NCBI GenBank assembly: GCA_021768625.1
Contig: JAETUM010000003.1
Span: 62,001 to 126,000 of the forward strand
Length of the DNA stretch: 64,000 nucleotides
Source of the DNA: Candidatus Stoquefichus sp.
GTDB taxonomy: Bacteria; Bacillota_I; Bacilli_A; Erysipelotrichales; Coprobacillaceae
Direction: 5' to 3'
Shown here: in pieces, positions 33,862 to 41,352 of the stretch
Layout: each line of letters opens with the position of its first letter
Position numbering within the stretch: position 1 is the first letter of the stretch
Made by a program: the position numbers and the translations under genes
The notes under the pieces: generated by a model
What the model was told of the DNA's origin: nothing
What the model saw: only the letters and a program-made list of their open reading frames with translations
Databases searched by the model: none

Positions 33862-35607
33862 TTATTCTGCATGATTTTGTGCATAATAGGCTATCCAACA
33901 AAGCACAAATACAACATTAGGAAGTGCCACACCATTGCCCCACATCTTATATTCCGCTGAGTCCGAATGTGGGTTCTGTAACCATTTTCTGATTTGGTTA
34001 TCTGACTTAGGCTTTGTCTTTTTTCCAAGTGCATCAGCGTGAGTCTGAAAGATTTCTCTCCATAAAGAAAGATCCTCATCTGTAGGATTTTCTGTTTCAA
34101 GACCGGCACACCACCAATCCGGAAATCCCTGCAATCTTGCACATTCCGTAGGCGTGAGTCTTCTTACGATGTACTTAGGAACACTCACAATCGGAGGATC
34201 TTTGTAATCTGTGGCAACAAGAGTATTTGCCATTTCTTCTTCAGCTGATGTAAAAAACGATGCCTTGGAAGAACTGTACACAGGATATGCGACACCACTT
34301 GCACCTGCGGCAACAATGGTTGGTTCAACTTCCTCTTCAATCTGAAAACTAAACTTTGCATTGTAGCCTTGGTTAATTGCAGGTCTGCCAATACCATAGG
34401 CAACTGCGTGTTGTTCTGTAGCATTTAGCGTATACATGATATCTGATTCCTTGTATCCGTCACCCTTATGTGAAGGACGGGTACCATTGCCTTCGATTAC
34501 AGCAATGCCACCTTGGTTGCAGCTAGGATTTCCGCCATTACCGTCAATCGTTCTGCTTGTATCAGCTTTGTAAAATCCGCTGTTTGGATTTGCCGATTTC
34601 ATGGAGTTGCTGTCCTTGGAACAGATGCCATAAGCAACTACTGCCACACCACCTTGATTGGAATCTGGAGAATTACCGCCAGTATCAATAGTTCTTGATG
34701 TATCAGTTTCATATACATTATTTCTTGCATTTCTTGTCCCTTCGGAGGTTAGTCTTACATCAAAACTTTTTACATCTTCCACGATAAACGGCTGATTGTT
34801 TCCGCCTGTTCCATAAGTGGAAAGTACCGTCTGCGATACTTTAAGAGGTCCCTTGTACCTGCAGTCTTGTCCGTGGTTTTCAAACATTAAGCCAATGCCT
34901 GCATCACAAGTGCCTTCTCTAGAAGCGGCGGCAAAACTTTGCCACGAAGAGATGCTCTGCGGAGAATACCCAGACAAGCCTTCTGACTCAAATAATATTT
35001 TTCCGGCACACCAATCTGCAAAATCTGCGACAAGGTAGATACGTTTTCTTCTCTGGGGTACTCCCCAAAACTGAGCATCAAACTGTCTCCAGGCAACGGA
35101 GAAACCATCTCCCACGATTTTTCCTGCATTGTTCCACTTTGTAGGTTTAGGCACTGACACTGATTCGTCTTTGATTTTACAGACCTCTTCGAGCACCGCA
35201 CGGAAGTCTTCGCCTTTGTTGGAACTGAATGCTCCTGGGACATTTTCCCAGACGATAAATCTTGGTTTTCTGCCATCTGTCTTACACCTCATTTCTTTTA
35301 TGATTCTGACTGCCTCATAAAACAGGGAAGAACGTGAACCGGATAAGCCATCTCGCTTTCCTGCAATACTCATATCCTGGCATGGACTGCCAAAGGTTAT
35401 GATGTCGACAGGTTCAAGGTCTGCTCCGTTCATCTTAGAAATATCTCCATAGTGTTTTACCTGCGGAAGTCTCCTTGTTGTTACACGAATAGGAAAAGGC
35501 TCAATCTCCGATGCCCACACAGGGGTAATACCGGAAATCAAGCCTCCTAAAGGAAATCCACCCGAACCATCAAACAGACTTCCAAGTGTTAAACTGTTAT
35601 TCTCCAT
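33862..35607 (-). CDS. C5-cytosine DNA methyltransferase with multi-repeat target region
   Basis: This 581-residue enzyme has the C5 motifs FDGSGGFPLGG (I), GSPCQDMS (IV, catalytic Cys near 75), WENVPGAF (VI), QRRKRIYLV (VIII) and a C-terminal RRLTPTECARLQGFPDWW plus GNGVALPNVV (IX-X). The target region (~255-475) is unusually long and holds about six repeated units ending in TVLSTYG, RTIDTGG, RTIDGNGG, YTLNATE, PTIVAAG or NTLVATDYKDP. Such arrays occur in multispecific phage methylases. No cognate endonuclease is next to it, so it probably protects phage DNA from host restriction. Confidence 0.9.
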   Translation of the reverse strand: MENNSLTLGSLFDGSGGFPLGGLISGITPVWASEIEPFPIRVTTRRLPQVKHYGDISKMNGADLEPVDIITFGSPCQDMSIAGKRDGLSGSRSSLFYEAVRIIKEMRCKTDGRKPRFIVWENVPGAFSSNKGEDFRAVLEEVCKIKDESVSVPKPTKWNNAGKIVGDGFSVAWRQFDAQFWGVPQRRKRIYLVADFADWCAGKILFESEGLSGYSPQSISSWQSFAAASREGTCDAGIGLMFENHGQDCRYKGPLKVSQTVLSTYGTGGNNQPFIVEDVKSFDVRLTSEGTRNARNNVYETDTSRTIDTGGNSPDSNQGGVAVVAYGICSKDSNSMKSANPNSGFYKADTSRTIDGNGGNPSCNQGGIAVIEGNGTRPSHKGDGYKESDIMYTLNATEQHAVAYGIGRPAINQGYNAKFSFQIEEEVEPTIVAAGASGVAYPVYSSSKASFFTSAEEEMANTLVATDYKDPPIVSVPKYIVRRLTPTECARLQGFPDWWCAGLETENPTDEDLSLWREIFQTHADALGKKTKPKSDNQIRKWLQNPHSDSAEYKMWGNGVALPNVVFVLCWIAYYAQNHAE

Positions 35608-36865
35608 CTGCTCCCTCCACCTCTTTTACAAGGTCGGAGTAAGCAAGTTTTTCTCCGTTTCTAATAACGAATACATTCTCTACATCACCTGTATCTTCCA
35701 CATATCTTCGTAAGATAACCGATGCGTACTTTTCATCAAGTTCCATCGTATAACAGATACGGTTTGTTTTTTCACATGTCATAAGGGTTGAACCACTACC
35801 TCCAAAGGTATCAATGACGACGGCATTTTCACGACTTGAATTTCCCATAGGATAGGCAAGTAAATCTAATGGTTTAGAAGTCGGATGGTTCTTATTCTTT
35901 TTCGGCTTATCAAAATTCCAAATCGTAGTCTGACTTCTGCCAGCCGCCTTGCTCCAGTAATGTTTACCGGGCAAGAATCCATACAGCACCGGCTCATGCT
36001 GCCACTGATAATCACTTCTTCCAAGAACAAGCGAATTCTTTACCCAAATACAGCAGCCACTTAAATGAAACCCTGCATCAATAAAGGCTCTTCTGAAATT
36101 CAAGCCTTCTGTATCGGCATGAAATACATAAGCAGAGCCACCGCTTTCAAGATGGTTTGCCATATTCTTAAATGCAGACAGCAAAAACTCATAGAACTTA
36201 TCATTTGCCATTTTATCGTTCTTGATGGAAAGACCGTCCGAGCTTTCAAAGGCAACATTATATGGTGGATCAGTAATTACAAGATTAGCTTTCTTTCCAT
36301 CCATAAGTGCATCTACATCTTCACTTGATGTAGCATCTCCGCACATCAGTCTGTGCCTGCCGACTGTCCAAATGTCTCCCTTTTCTACAAAAGCAGCTTT
36401 TTCAAGTGCAGCTGACAAATCATACTCATCATCTTTCACATCGGATGTATCATCATTTCCGAATAAATCAGCAAGATCATTTTCATCAAACCCTGTGAGT
36501 CCGATATCAAAATCAGCACCCTGCAGTGCTTCAATTTCAACTCTTAACAGTTCTTCATCCCATCCTGCATCCATTGCCATTCGGTTGTCTGCAAGAATAT
36601 AGGCCTTCTTTTGTGCCTCGGTAAGGTAATCAACAAATACACAAGGTACTTCTTTAATACCTTCTTCCTTTGCCGCCATGATTCTGCCGTGTCCTGCAAT
36701 CACGTTATAATCTCTGTCAATAATGACCGGATTGATAAAACCGAACTCACGAAAAGAGGAGCGAAGTTTCATAATTTGTTCTGCAGAATGGGTTCTTGCA
36801 TTATTTACATATGGGATAAGTTTTGCTACAGCCACAAGCTGCATTTCTGTTGTTGTCTTGCTCAT
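35597..36865 (-). CDS. DNA methyltransferase with N-terminal ParB-like domain
   Basis: This 422-residue protein has a ParB/sulfiredoxin-like N-terminal domain (~1-100; NNARTHSAEQIMKL and VIAGHGRIMAAKE) fused to a beta-class N6-adenine/N4-cytosine methylase. The latter has DPPYNVAFE (motif IV) and DTFGGSGSTLMTCEKT (motif I). Such fusions are standard in Firmicute phages and are used for DNA protection. The gene overlaps the C5 methylase by 11 bp and follows the SAM synthetase. Confidence 0.93.
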   Translation of the reverse strand: MSKTTTEMQLVAVAKLIPYVNNARTHSAEQIMKLRSSFREFGFINPVIIDRDYNVIAGHGRIMAAKEEGIKEVPCVFVDYLTEAQKKAYILADNRMAMDAGWDEELLRVEIEALQGADFDIGLTGFDENDLADLFGNDDTSDVKDDEYDLSAALEKAAFVEKGDIWTVGRHRLMCGDATSSEDVDALMDGKKANLVITDPPYNVAFESSDGLSIKNDKMANDKFYEFLLSAFKNMANHLESGGSAYVFHADTEGLNFRRAFIDAGFHLSGCCIWVKNSLVLGRSDYQWQHEPVLYGFLPGKHYWSKAAGRSQTTIWNFDKPKKNKNHPTSKPLDLLAYPMGNSSRENAVVIDTFGGSGSTLMTCEKTNRICYTMELDEKYASVILRRYVEDTGDVENVFVIRNGEKLAYSDLVKEVEGADGE

Positions 36866-36874
36866 AGCCGCCTC

Positions 36875-37666
36875 CTAAAACAATCCCCACCCAGCGAACT
36901 TTTCAAAGCCACCGATGGAATGAATGTAATCTCTTGCAATTCCTACGATTTCCGAATATGGTCTGCCGTCAACAAACTCATCGCCAATTGCGCATGCAAG
37001 CTGCACAGGTTTACCTGTAATCTTTGCTTTTAAGAAAGCATAGATATTAACGGACACATCAGCCTTGGATAGGTCTTTCCCATGAAGGCCACCGCCTGTA
37101 ACTGAATCAGCCATATCAGAACCAAGTTTTCTGTTTGTTGCTCCGGTATCTACATTTGTGCCGCCAGTCCAATCACCAAGCGGATTTACTTCAGCGTTTG
37201 GATATGTGTTTTTCAAATCTATAGTTTTTGCATTGCTTTGGCAGATGATAAGACGGTCACCGTCAAGAATGTACTTTCCATCAAAAGGATAAGAAGTGTA
37301 GATTTCTCTTGCAATCTTAGACAATTCTTTCTGTTCATCAGTAAGCGGCATTCCTTTAAAGATACCATTATCTCCACAGCGGATTTTATCTTCTTGATTT
37401 TTTGAAAGATAAACATCCTGCGGATAAACTCGTATATCACAGCGAATTTCATTCTTACCGCCTGCGATACGCTCAAAAATCATTGCAATATCTTCTTTAT
37501 CAAAGTCTACATTTGTTTCAATAATAATGTGTCCGTACTCATGTCCGATGAGCACCTCTACGGCAATCTTCGGATTTTCCTGTAACTTATATGCAAGGTC
37601 AACAATCGCACCTGCAATTCTATCTGCAACTTTATCTGGGTGGCTTGGATTTACTTTTTCTATCAT
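36875..37666 (-). CDS. Phage S-adenosylmethionine synthetase
   Basis: This 263-residue protein is a shortened MetK-like enzyme. It keeps NPSHPDKVADRIAGAIVD (ATP/Met site), CGDNGIF (replacing GDQG) and the GGTNVDTGATNRKLGSDM, GGGLHGKDLSKADVS glycine and Lys region; length is about two-thirds of the cellular enzyme (~390). It would make SAM for the two adjacent methyltransferases, whose genes follow in the same transcript. The start follows GGAAGG. Whether it is fully active is unproven. Confidence 0.9.
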   Translation of the reverse strand: MIEKVNPSHPDKVADRIAGAIVDLAYKLQENPKIAVEVLIGHEYGHIIIETNVDFDKEDIAMIFERIAGGKNEIRCDIRVYPQDVYLSKNQEDKIRCGDNGIFKGMPLTDEQKELSKIAREIYTSYPFDGKYILDGDRLIICQSNAKTIDLKNTYPNAEVNPLGDWTGGTNVDTGATNRKLGSDMADSVTGGGLHGKDLSKADVSVNIYAFLKAKITGKPVQLACAIGDEFVDGRPYSEIVGIARDYIHSIGGFEKFAGWGLF

Positions 37667-37668
37667 CT

Positions 37669-38220
37669 TTACCTTCCTTCCCTTGCTCTAAGCAAGCGTT
37701 CCATCAAATCGTCTTGTGGTGCAGCATCGTCATAATCGGTACTGCAGTTCTCTTTGACAATCTGAAATATTTCATTCCATAGTCTTACGGCCTGGTTCAT
37801 ATAGTTAATGCCAATATTGATAAACGGAGATGGGATTGGTTTCTGTGTAGTTGGGTGTTTGGAAAGAAAACCAAGCTTATTGGTCATTTCCTCACACTGA
37901 ATCCAACGAGCAGAACACATCGCATATCGCTCAATCAGCTGTGTCGACACTTTGCTTGCACATCCTATCTTCTTCAGCCATTTCCATGTTTCTTCATAAA
38001 TTTCGGATGCCTGCAATTCACTGCCATCCCTCTGTTCTGCCGACAGGAAATCATGTGGCTTTGGCATCTCCACACCTTCTACTTCTGGGATATCCAGAAC
38101 TTCTAATTTTCTTCCGCCCGGATTTCCGTTATTTGCTTTTTCTTTGACAGCCGATTTCTTACGTCCAGCACCAGGTCTGGCACCGCCACGGCCGCCTATG
38201 TTATTTGATTTTGTAGGCAC
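37669..38220 (-). CDS. Terminase small subunit, P27 family
   Basis: The start is GTG at 38220 after GGAGG. The 183-residue protein has a basic Gly/Arg-rich N-terminus (GGRGGARPGAGRKKS) typical of the P27 family and a helical body with YEETWKWLKKIG and CSARWIQCEEM. It recognises the packaging site and recruits the large subunit. It lies next to the GC-rich probable cos region and the HNH gene, but far from the large subunit. Confidence 0.92.
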   Translation of the reverse strand: MPTKSNNIGGRGGARPGAGRKKSAVKEKANNGNPGGRKLEVLDIPEVEGVEMPKPHDFLSAEQRDGSELQASEIYEETWKWLKKIGCASKVSTQLIERYAMCSARWIQCEEMTNKLGFLSKHPTTQKPIPSPFINIGINYMNQAVRLWNEIFQIVKENCSTDYDDAAPQDDLMERLLRAREGR

Positions 38221-38235
38221 GTCTCGTCATCCTCC

Positions 38236-38403
38236 TTATTCATTTTTCTCAAAGACGAGCAGAAAACATAAAATATCATTAAAATACTGGGCTGACTTAA
38301 ATTCCCAACCTTTTTCTGAATATGTATTTGCTATATCTTCTAGTTCTTGAGCTGCTTCTTTTATTACACTTGTGCGAATTAATTTGAACTTATATTTTTT
38401 CAT
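38236..38403 (-). CDS. Small DUF4177-like protein (55 residues)
   Basis: This short ORF starts at ATG 38403 after AGAAGGG. The product, MKKYKFKLIRTSVIKE to LLVFEKNE, has the small alpha/beta plan of DUF4177 proteins (start strand, helix with LEDIANTYSEKGWEF, C-terminal strand). Its function is unknown. It lies between small terminase and the cos candidate, and its stop is 15 bp before the terminase start. Confidence 0.55.
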   Translation of the reverse strand: MKKYKFKLIRTSVIKEAAQELEDIANTYSEKGWEFKSAQYFNDILCFLLVFEKNE

Positions 38404-38470
38404 CTGAAATACCCTTCTGAATATCTAAAAATTGTTATGAGCGTTCAGGGTTATATACCCTTTTGATTTC

Positions 38471-38550
38471 GCCTTTTTTACACGCAAGACCCCACGCCGT
38501 TCCACGGTGGTCCCGGTGTTAGAGATTTTGACCGCCCCTGGGTACTTTTT
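38471..38550. other. Probable cos / packaging region
   Basis: A short GC-rich stretch in otherwise AT-rich intergenic DNA includes the near-inverted CCACGCCGTTCCACGGTGG and ACCGCCCCTGGGTAC. It lies between the HNH gene and the small terminase, the place where many HNH-carrying siphoviruses are cut. This is inferred from position and composition; the cut site is not defined. Confidence 0.4.
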
Positions 38551-38567
38551 CATTCATCAATTCGCAG

Positions 38568-38666
38568 TGTGACACCCTATGACCAGCATTTCCTATATTA
38601 TATATATAGGATAAAATTTTTATCTCTATAGAAAAGGATAGTAAATAGCCGTCATAGACCGACACA
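38568..38666 (-). repeat. 99-bp palindromic element, copy b
   Basis: The same element as at 26737 and 41244, with the identical core CTATAGAAAAGGATAGTA and TAGCCGTCAT. One terminal arm has drifted (GACCGACACA), so end pairing is weaker than in copy a. It starts 1 bp after the HNH stop and runs toward the cos candidate. Confidence 0.85.
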
Positions 38667-38667
38667 C

Positions 38668-39048
38668 TTAATACTTATACACATGATGTTTTTTACTTCC
38701 GTGATAATCACCGCGTGCGGCATGGATCTTGGCATGACAGCTTTTGCAAAGAGAAATCAGATTGCTTCTGTGGTGGGTACCACCTTCTGACAATGGTTTC
38801 TTATGATGAACCTCATCCACCGGAACAATGATTCCTTTCTCAAAGCACTGTTCACAGAATGGATGTTGCTTAACATAGCTATCACGAATTCGTTTCCACG
38901 CTCTTCCGTACCTGCGGCGTACAGCTTTGTCTCTGCCATACTTCTCGTAGGATTGGTTCATTTGTTTTTCATGTTCCTTGCAGTATCTACCTTCTGTTAA
39001 ATTAGGACAGCCAGGATAACCACACGGTTTCTTTGGTTTTCTTGGCAT
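38668..39048 (-). CDS. HNH endonuclease
   Basis: The start MPRKPKKPCGYPGCPN (39048) follows GGAGGTG. The 126-residue protein has an N-terminal zinc-binding region (CGYPGCPN and CKEH) and the HNH core DEVHHKKPLSEGG, HRSNLISLCKSCHAKIH. It is encoded next to the small terminase and the probable cos site. In HK97-type phages such nucleases help the terminase to make specific cuts, so this one probably acts in packaging, not in homing. Confidence 0.93.
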   Translation of the reverse strand: MPRKPKKPCGYPGCPNLTEGRYCKEHEKQMNQSYEKYGRDKAVRRRYGRAWKRIRDSYVKQHPFCEQCFEKGIIVPVDEVHHKKPLSEGGTHHRSNLISLCKSCHAKIHAARGDYHGSKKHHVYKY

Positions 39049-39077
39049 CTTTTTCACCTCCATCTGGACATAACAAA

Positions 39078-39107
39078 AGCCTCTGTGGGATTGCTCCTAC
39101 AAAGGCT
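39078..39107 (-). terminator. Hairpin upstream of the HNH gene (possible terminator)
   Basis: The minus strand has an 11-bp stem AGCCTTTGTAGG/CCCACAGAGGCT with one mismatch, followed by TTTGTT. It may end the early transcript coming from the helicase genes or separate it from the packaging genes. Confidence 0.5.
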
Positions 39108-39183
39108 CTGTTGTATTTATATATTTTTCTACAATACCATTTTACATCATTTCGGTATGAATGGGGAGTGGCCTAGGGGTGAT

Positions 39184-39597
39184 CTAGGGGTGTCCTCTTT
39201 CAAAACTGTCCAATGCACGTCTATGTAGTTTCTTTGTCCAACGCAGTGAGTAATGCATTCGAACAGAAATATCTGGCATTGATAAAAATTCCAAGTACCT
39301 ATATCTTAGAATCATCTGTTCCATTGGATCTTCCACAACATCAATTGCATTGTCCACTTCGGTTTTAATCTCATCAAGCTTTTTATAATCTTCAGCAATC
39401 TCTCGCTCTAGATCATCTATCTTTTCTAAGTAGCGAACAAAGGGAGCTTTTGTATTTTGATTGCTTGAAAAATGCTCCTCGAATCCCGGTGATGATGGAC
39501 TACACGATAATTCTCTGTAAAATCCGAGCTTAATTTTCTTATCGTTAATCTTGTTATTTAGAATGAACGGTCTGTTCAGATAATCTTTAGCCGTCAT
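39184..39597 (-). CDS. DUF1492-type sigma-like late activator
   Basis: The ATG at 39597 (MTAKDYLNRPFILNN) follows GGAGG; a GTG 9 bp upstream is less likely. The 137-residue protein has a coiled-coil middle (RYLEKIDDLEREIAE) and a C-terminal sigma-70 region 4-like helix-turn-helix (MILRYRYLEFLSMPDI). These ArpU/DUF1492 proteins are thought to switch on late genes. It lies between the replication genes and the packaging module, as expected for a late activator. Confidence 0.8.
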   Translation of the reverse strand: MTAKDYLNRPFILNNKINDKKIKLGFYRELSCSPSSPGFEEHFSSNQNTKAPFVRYLEKIDDLEREIAEDYKKLDEIKTEVDNAIDVVEDPMEQMILRYRYLEFLSMPDISVRMHYSLRWTKKLHRRALDSFERGHP

Positions 39598-40948
39598 AAG
39601 CACCACCTCCTATTCTCGCCTTAACCGCATCAATAAGATCTGTCTGTGTTTTCTCTTTGAGCCTTAATGCCTTCATCACATCTTCATCAATGGTATCCTT
39701 TGAAATAATGTGGTGTATGACAACCGTGTATTTCTGCCCCTGTCTCCATAACCTTGCATTGGTCTGCTGATAGAGTTCCAATGACCAGGTAAGACCGAAC
39801 CATATAAGGGTCGACCCACCACTTTGCAAATTCAAGCCATGTCCAGCACTCGCAGGATGGATAACAGCAATCGGTATCTCGCCATTATTCCAATCCCTGA
39901 TATCCTTTGAAGTCTTGATTTCACGAACCTTGAATCTTTCTCTGATTCGCTCCAAATCGTGGTTATACCAATAAGCCACAAGTACAGGCTTGCCATTTGC
40001 ACCTTCAATCAAGTCCTCAAGCGCATCCAGCTTACGGTCATGAATATGAAAGACCTCTTTTTCTTCGTTATAGATAGCACCATTGGCCATCTGCAGAAGT
40101 TTGCCTGAAAGAGTAGCTGCATTTGCAGCATCAATCTCTTCATCTTCCAAAGACACAACCATTTCCTGCCTTAATTCGTCATATACAGACCATTCCTTTT
40201 CTGAAAGCTTTACTTCCACTTCGTTCATAATGCATTCAGGCATTTTAAGAAAATCTGCCGACTTCATAGAAATCGTTATATCCGATATCAGTCTGTAGAT
40301 GGCATCTTCCGCACCTAGTCTTGGTTTGTAGGAAAATATTATCTGCTGATTTCGTTTATCCGGCACAAAGAAATTCATACGATAATGTGTGATATATCTT
40401 CCGAGCCTTTCTCCCATGTCAAGGATTCTGAACTCTGCCCATAAATCCATAAGTCCATTACTGCTTGGAGTTCCTGTAAGACCCACGATTCTTTTTACCT
40501 TTGGTCTTACTTTAAGAAGGCTCTTGAATCGTTTAGCCGATGCAGACTTGAATGACGATAATTCATCAATGACAACCATATCGAAATCGAATGGAAATCC
40601 ACTCTTATTGATAAGCCAGTCCACATTTTCTCTGTTGATCAGATAGATACCTGCACTTTTTCTTAATGCCTCTTTTCGCTCCGACTCTGTACCTATGACC
40701 ACCGAATAGGTCAGTCCTTTTAAGTGATCCCACTTTTCTATTTCAGCAGGCCATGTATCTCTTGCTACTCGAAGGGGTGCAATGACCAGAACCTTTCCTA
40801 CTTCAAATCTGCTATAGAGAAGTTCAAAGATTGCCGTTAAGGTAATCACACTCTTTCCGAGTCCCATTTCTAAAAGAACTGCTGCCACAGGATGTTCCAG
40901 CACAAAGTTTGTTGCATAAGTCTGATAATCATGAGGATTGTATTTCAT
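39587..40948 (-). CDS. SNF2-family DEAD/DEAH helicase
   Basis: The start MKYNPHDYQTYATNFVL (40948) follows GGGGGTG. The 453-residue SF2 helicase has Walker A in LLEMGLGKSVITL, a DEAH-type VIDELSSFK, motif III GLTGTPSSNG and motif VI QTNARLWRQGQK. It acts in phage replication, probably unwinding or remodelling DNA with the primase. It overlaps the VRR-NUC gene by 20 bp, which fits a nuclease-helicase partnership seen in many phages. Confidence 0.93.
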   Translation of the reverse strand: MKYNPHDYQTYATNFVLEHPVAAVLLEMGLGKSVITLTAIFELLYSRFEVGKVLVIAPLRVARDTWPAEIEKWDHLKGLTYSVVIGTESERKEALRKSAGIYLINRENVDWLINKSGFPFDFDMVVIDELSSFKSASAKRFKSLLKVRPKVKRIVGLTGTPSSNGLMDLWAEFRILDMGERLGRYITHYRMNFFVPDKRNQQIIFSYKPRLGAEDAIYRLISDITISMKSADFLKMPECIMNEVEVKLSEKEWSVYDELRQEMVVSLEDEEIDAANAATLSGKLLQMANGAIYNEEKEVFHIHDRKLDALEDLIEGANGKPVLVAYWYNHDLERIRERFKVREIKTSKDIRDWNNGEIPIAVIHPASAGHGLNLQSGGSTLIWFGLTWSLELYQQTNARLWRQGQKYTVVIHHIISKDTIDEDVMKALRLKEKTQTDLIDAVKARIGGGAYDG

Positions 40949-41210
40949 CAATGACACCCCCAATCACATCAGTGTTATCAACCACATAGCAGGGAAAACC
41001 CAAAGCTGATAACTGTTTCATTCTTCTTTTCTGTAAGGCTCTTGGTTTCTTACCGGGAGCCTTGAGTTCTATAAAAGCCATTCTCCCTTTTGGAAGAAGA
41101 ACCAGTCTGTCCGGCACTCCGTCAAATCCGGGAGATGTAAATTTGATGCAGAAACCACCTGCAAGCTTTACAGCCTTTACAAGTTTCTGCTCTACTTCTT
41201 TTTCACGCAT
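40929..41210 (-). CDS. VRR-NUC domain nuclease
   Basis: The start MREKEVEQKLVKAV (41210) is placed because GGAGGTG precedes it. The 93-residue protein is a stand-alone VRR-NUC (PD-(D/E)XK) with PGFDGVPDRLVLL and FIELKAPGKKPRA as active-site motifs. Stand-alone viral forms act as structure-specific nucleases. It lies next to the SNF2 helicase and the primase, all in the replication module. Confidence 0.92.
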   Translation of the reverse strand: MREKEVEQKLVKAVKLAGGFCIKFTSPGFDGVPDRLVLLPKGRMAFIELKAPGKKPRALQKRRMKQLSALGFPCYVVDNTDVIGGVIDEIQSS

Positions 41211-41243
41211 TCGTGCCACCTCCATCAATGCTGAATTTGATGG

Positions 41244-41342
41244 TGTGACAGGGTAAGACTGTCATTTCCTATACTTTATATATAGACTTAATTTTTTTAC
41301 TCTATAGAAAAGGATAGTAAATAGCCGTCATTAACTGTCACA
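41244..41342 (-). repeat. 99-bp palindromic element, copy c
   Basis: The third equal-length copy, 10 bp after the primase stop. The outer ends TGTGACAG and CTGTCACA pair perfectly, although their sequence differs from copy a, which suggests pairing is under selection. The core CTATAGAAAAGGATAGTA is unchanged. Confidence 0.85.
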
Positions 41343-41352
41343 CCTACTGTCA

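Noticed and set aside
38668-39048. HNH gene as a homing endonuclease
   Set aside because: It stands alone next to the small terminase and a probable cos site, with no intron or interrupted gene, so a packaging role fits better.
26737-41342. 99-bp repeats as a CRISPR array
   Set aside because: The copies lie kilobases apart, are far longer than CRISPR repeats, and have no spacers or cas genes.
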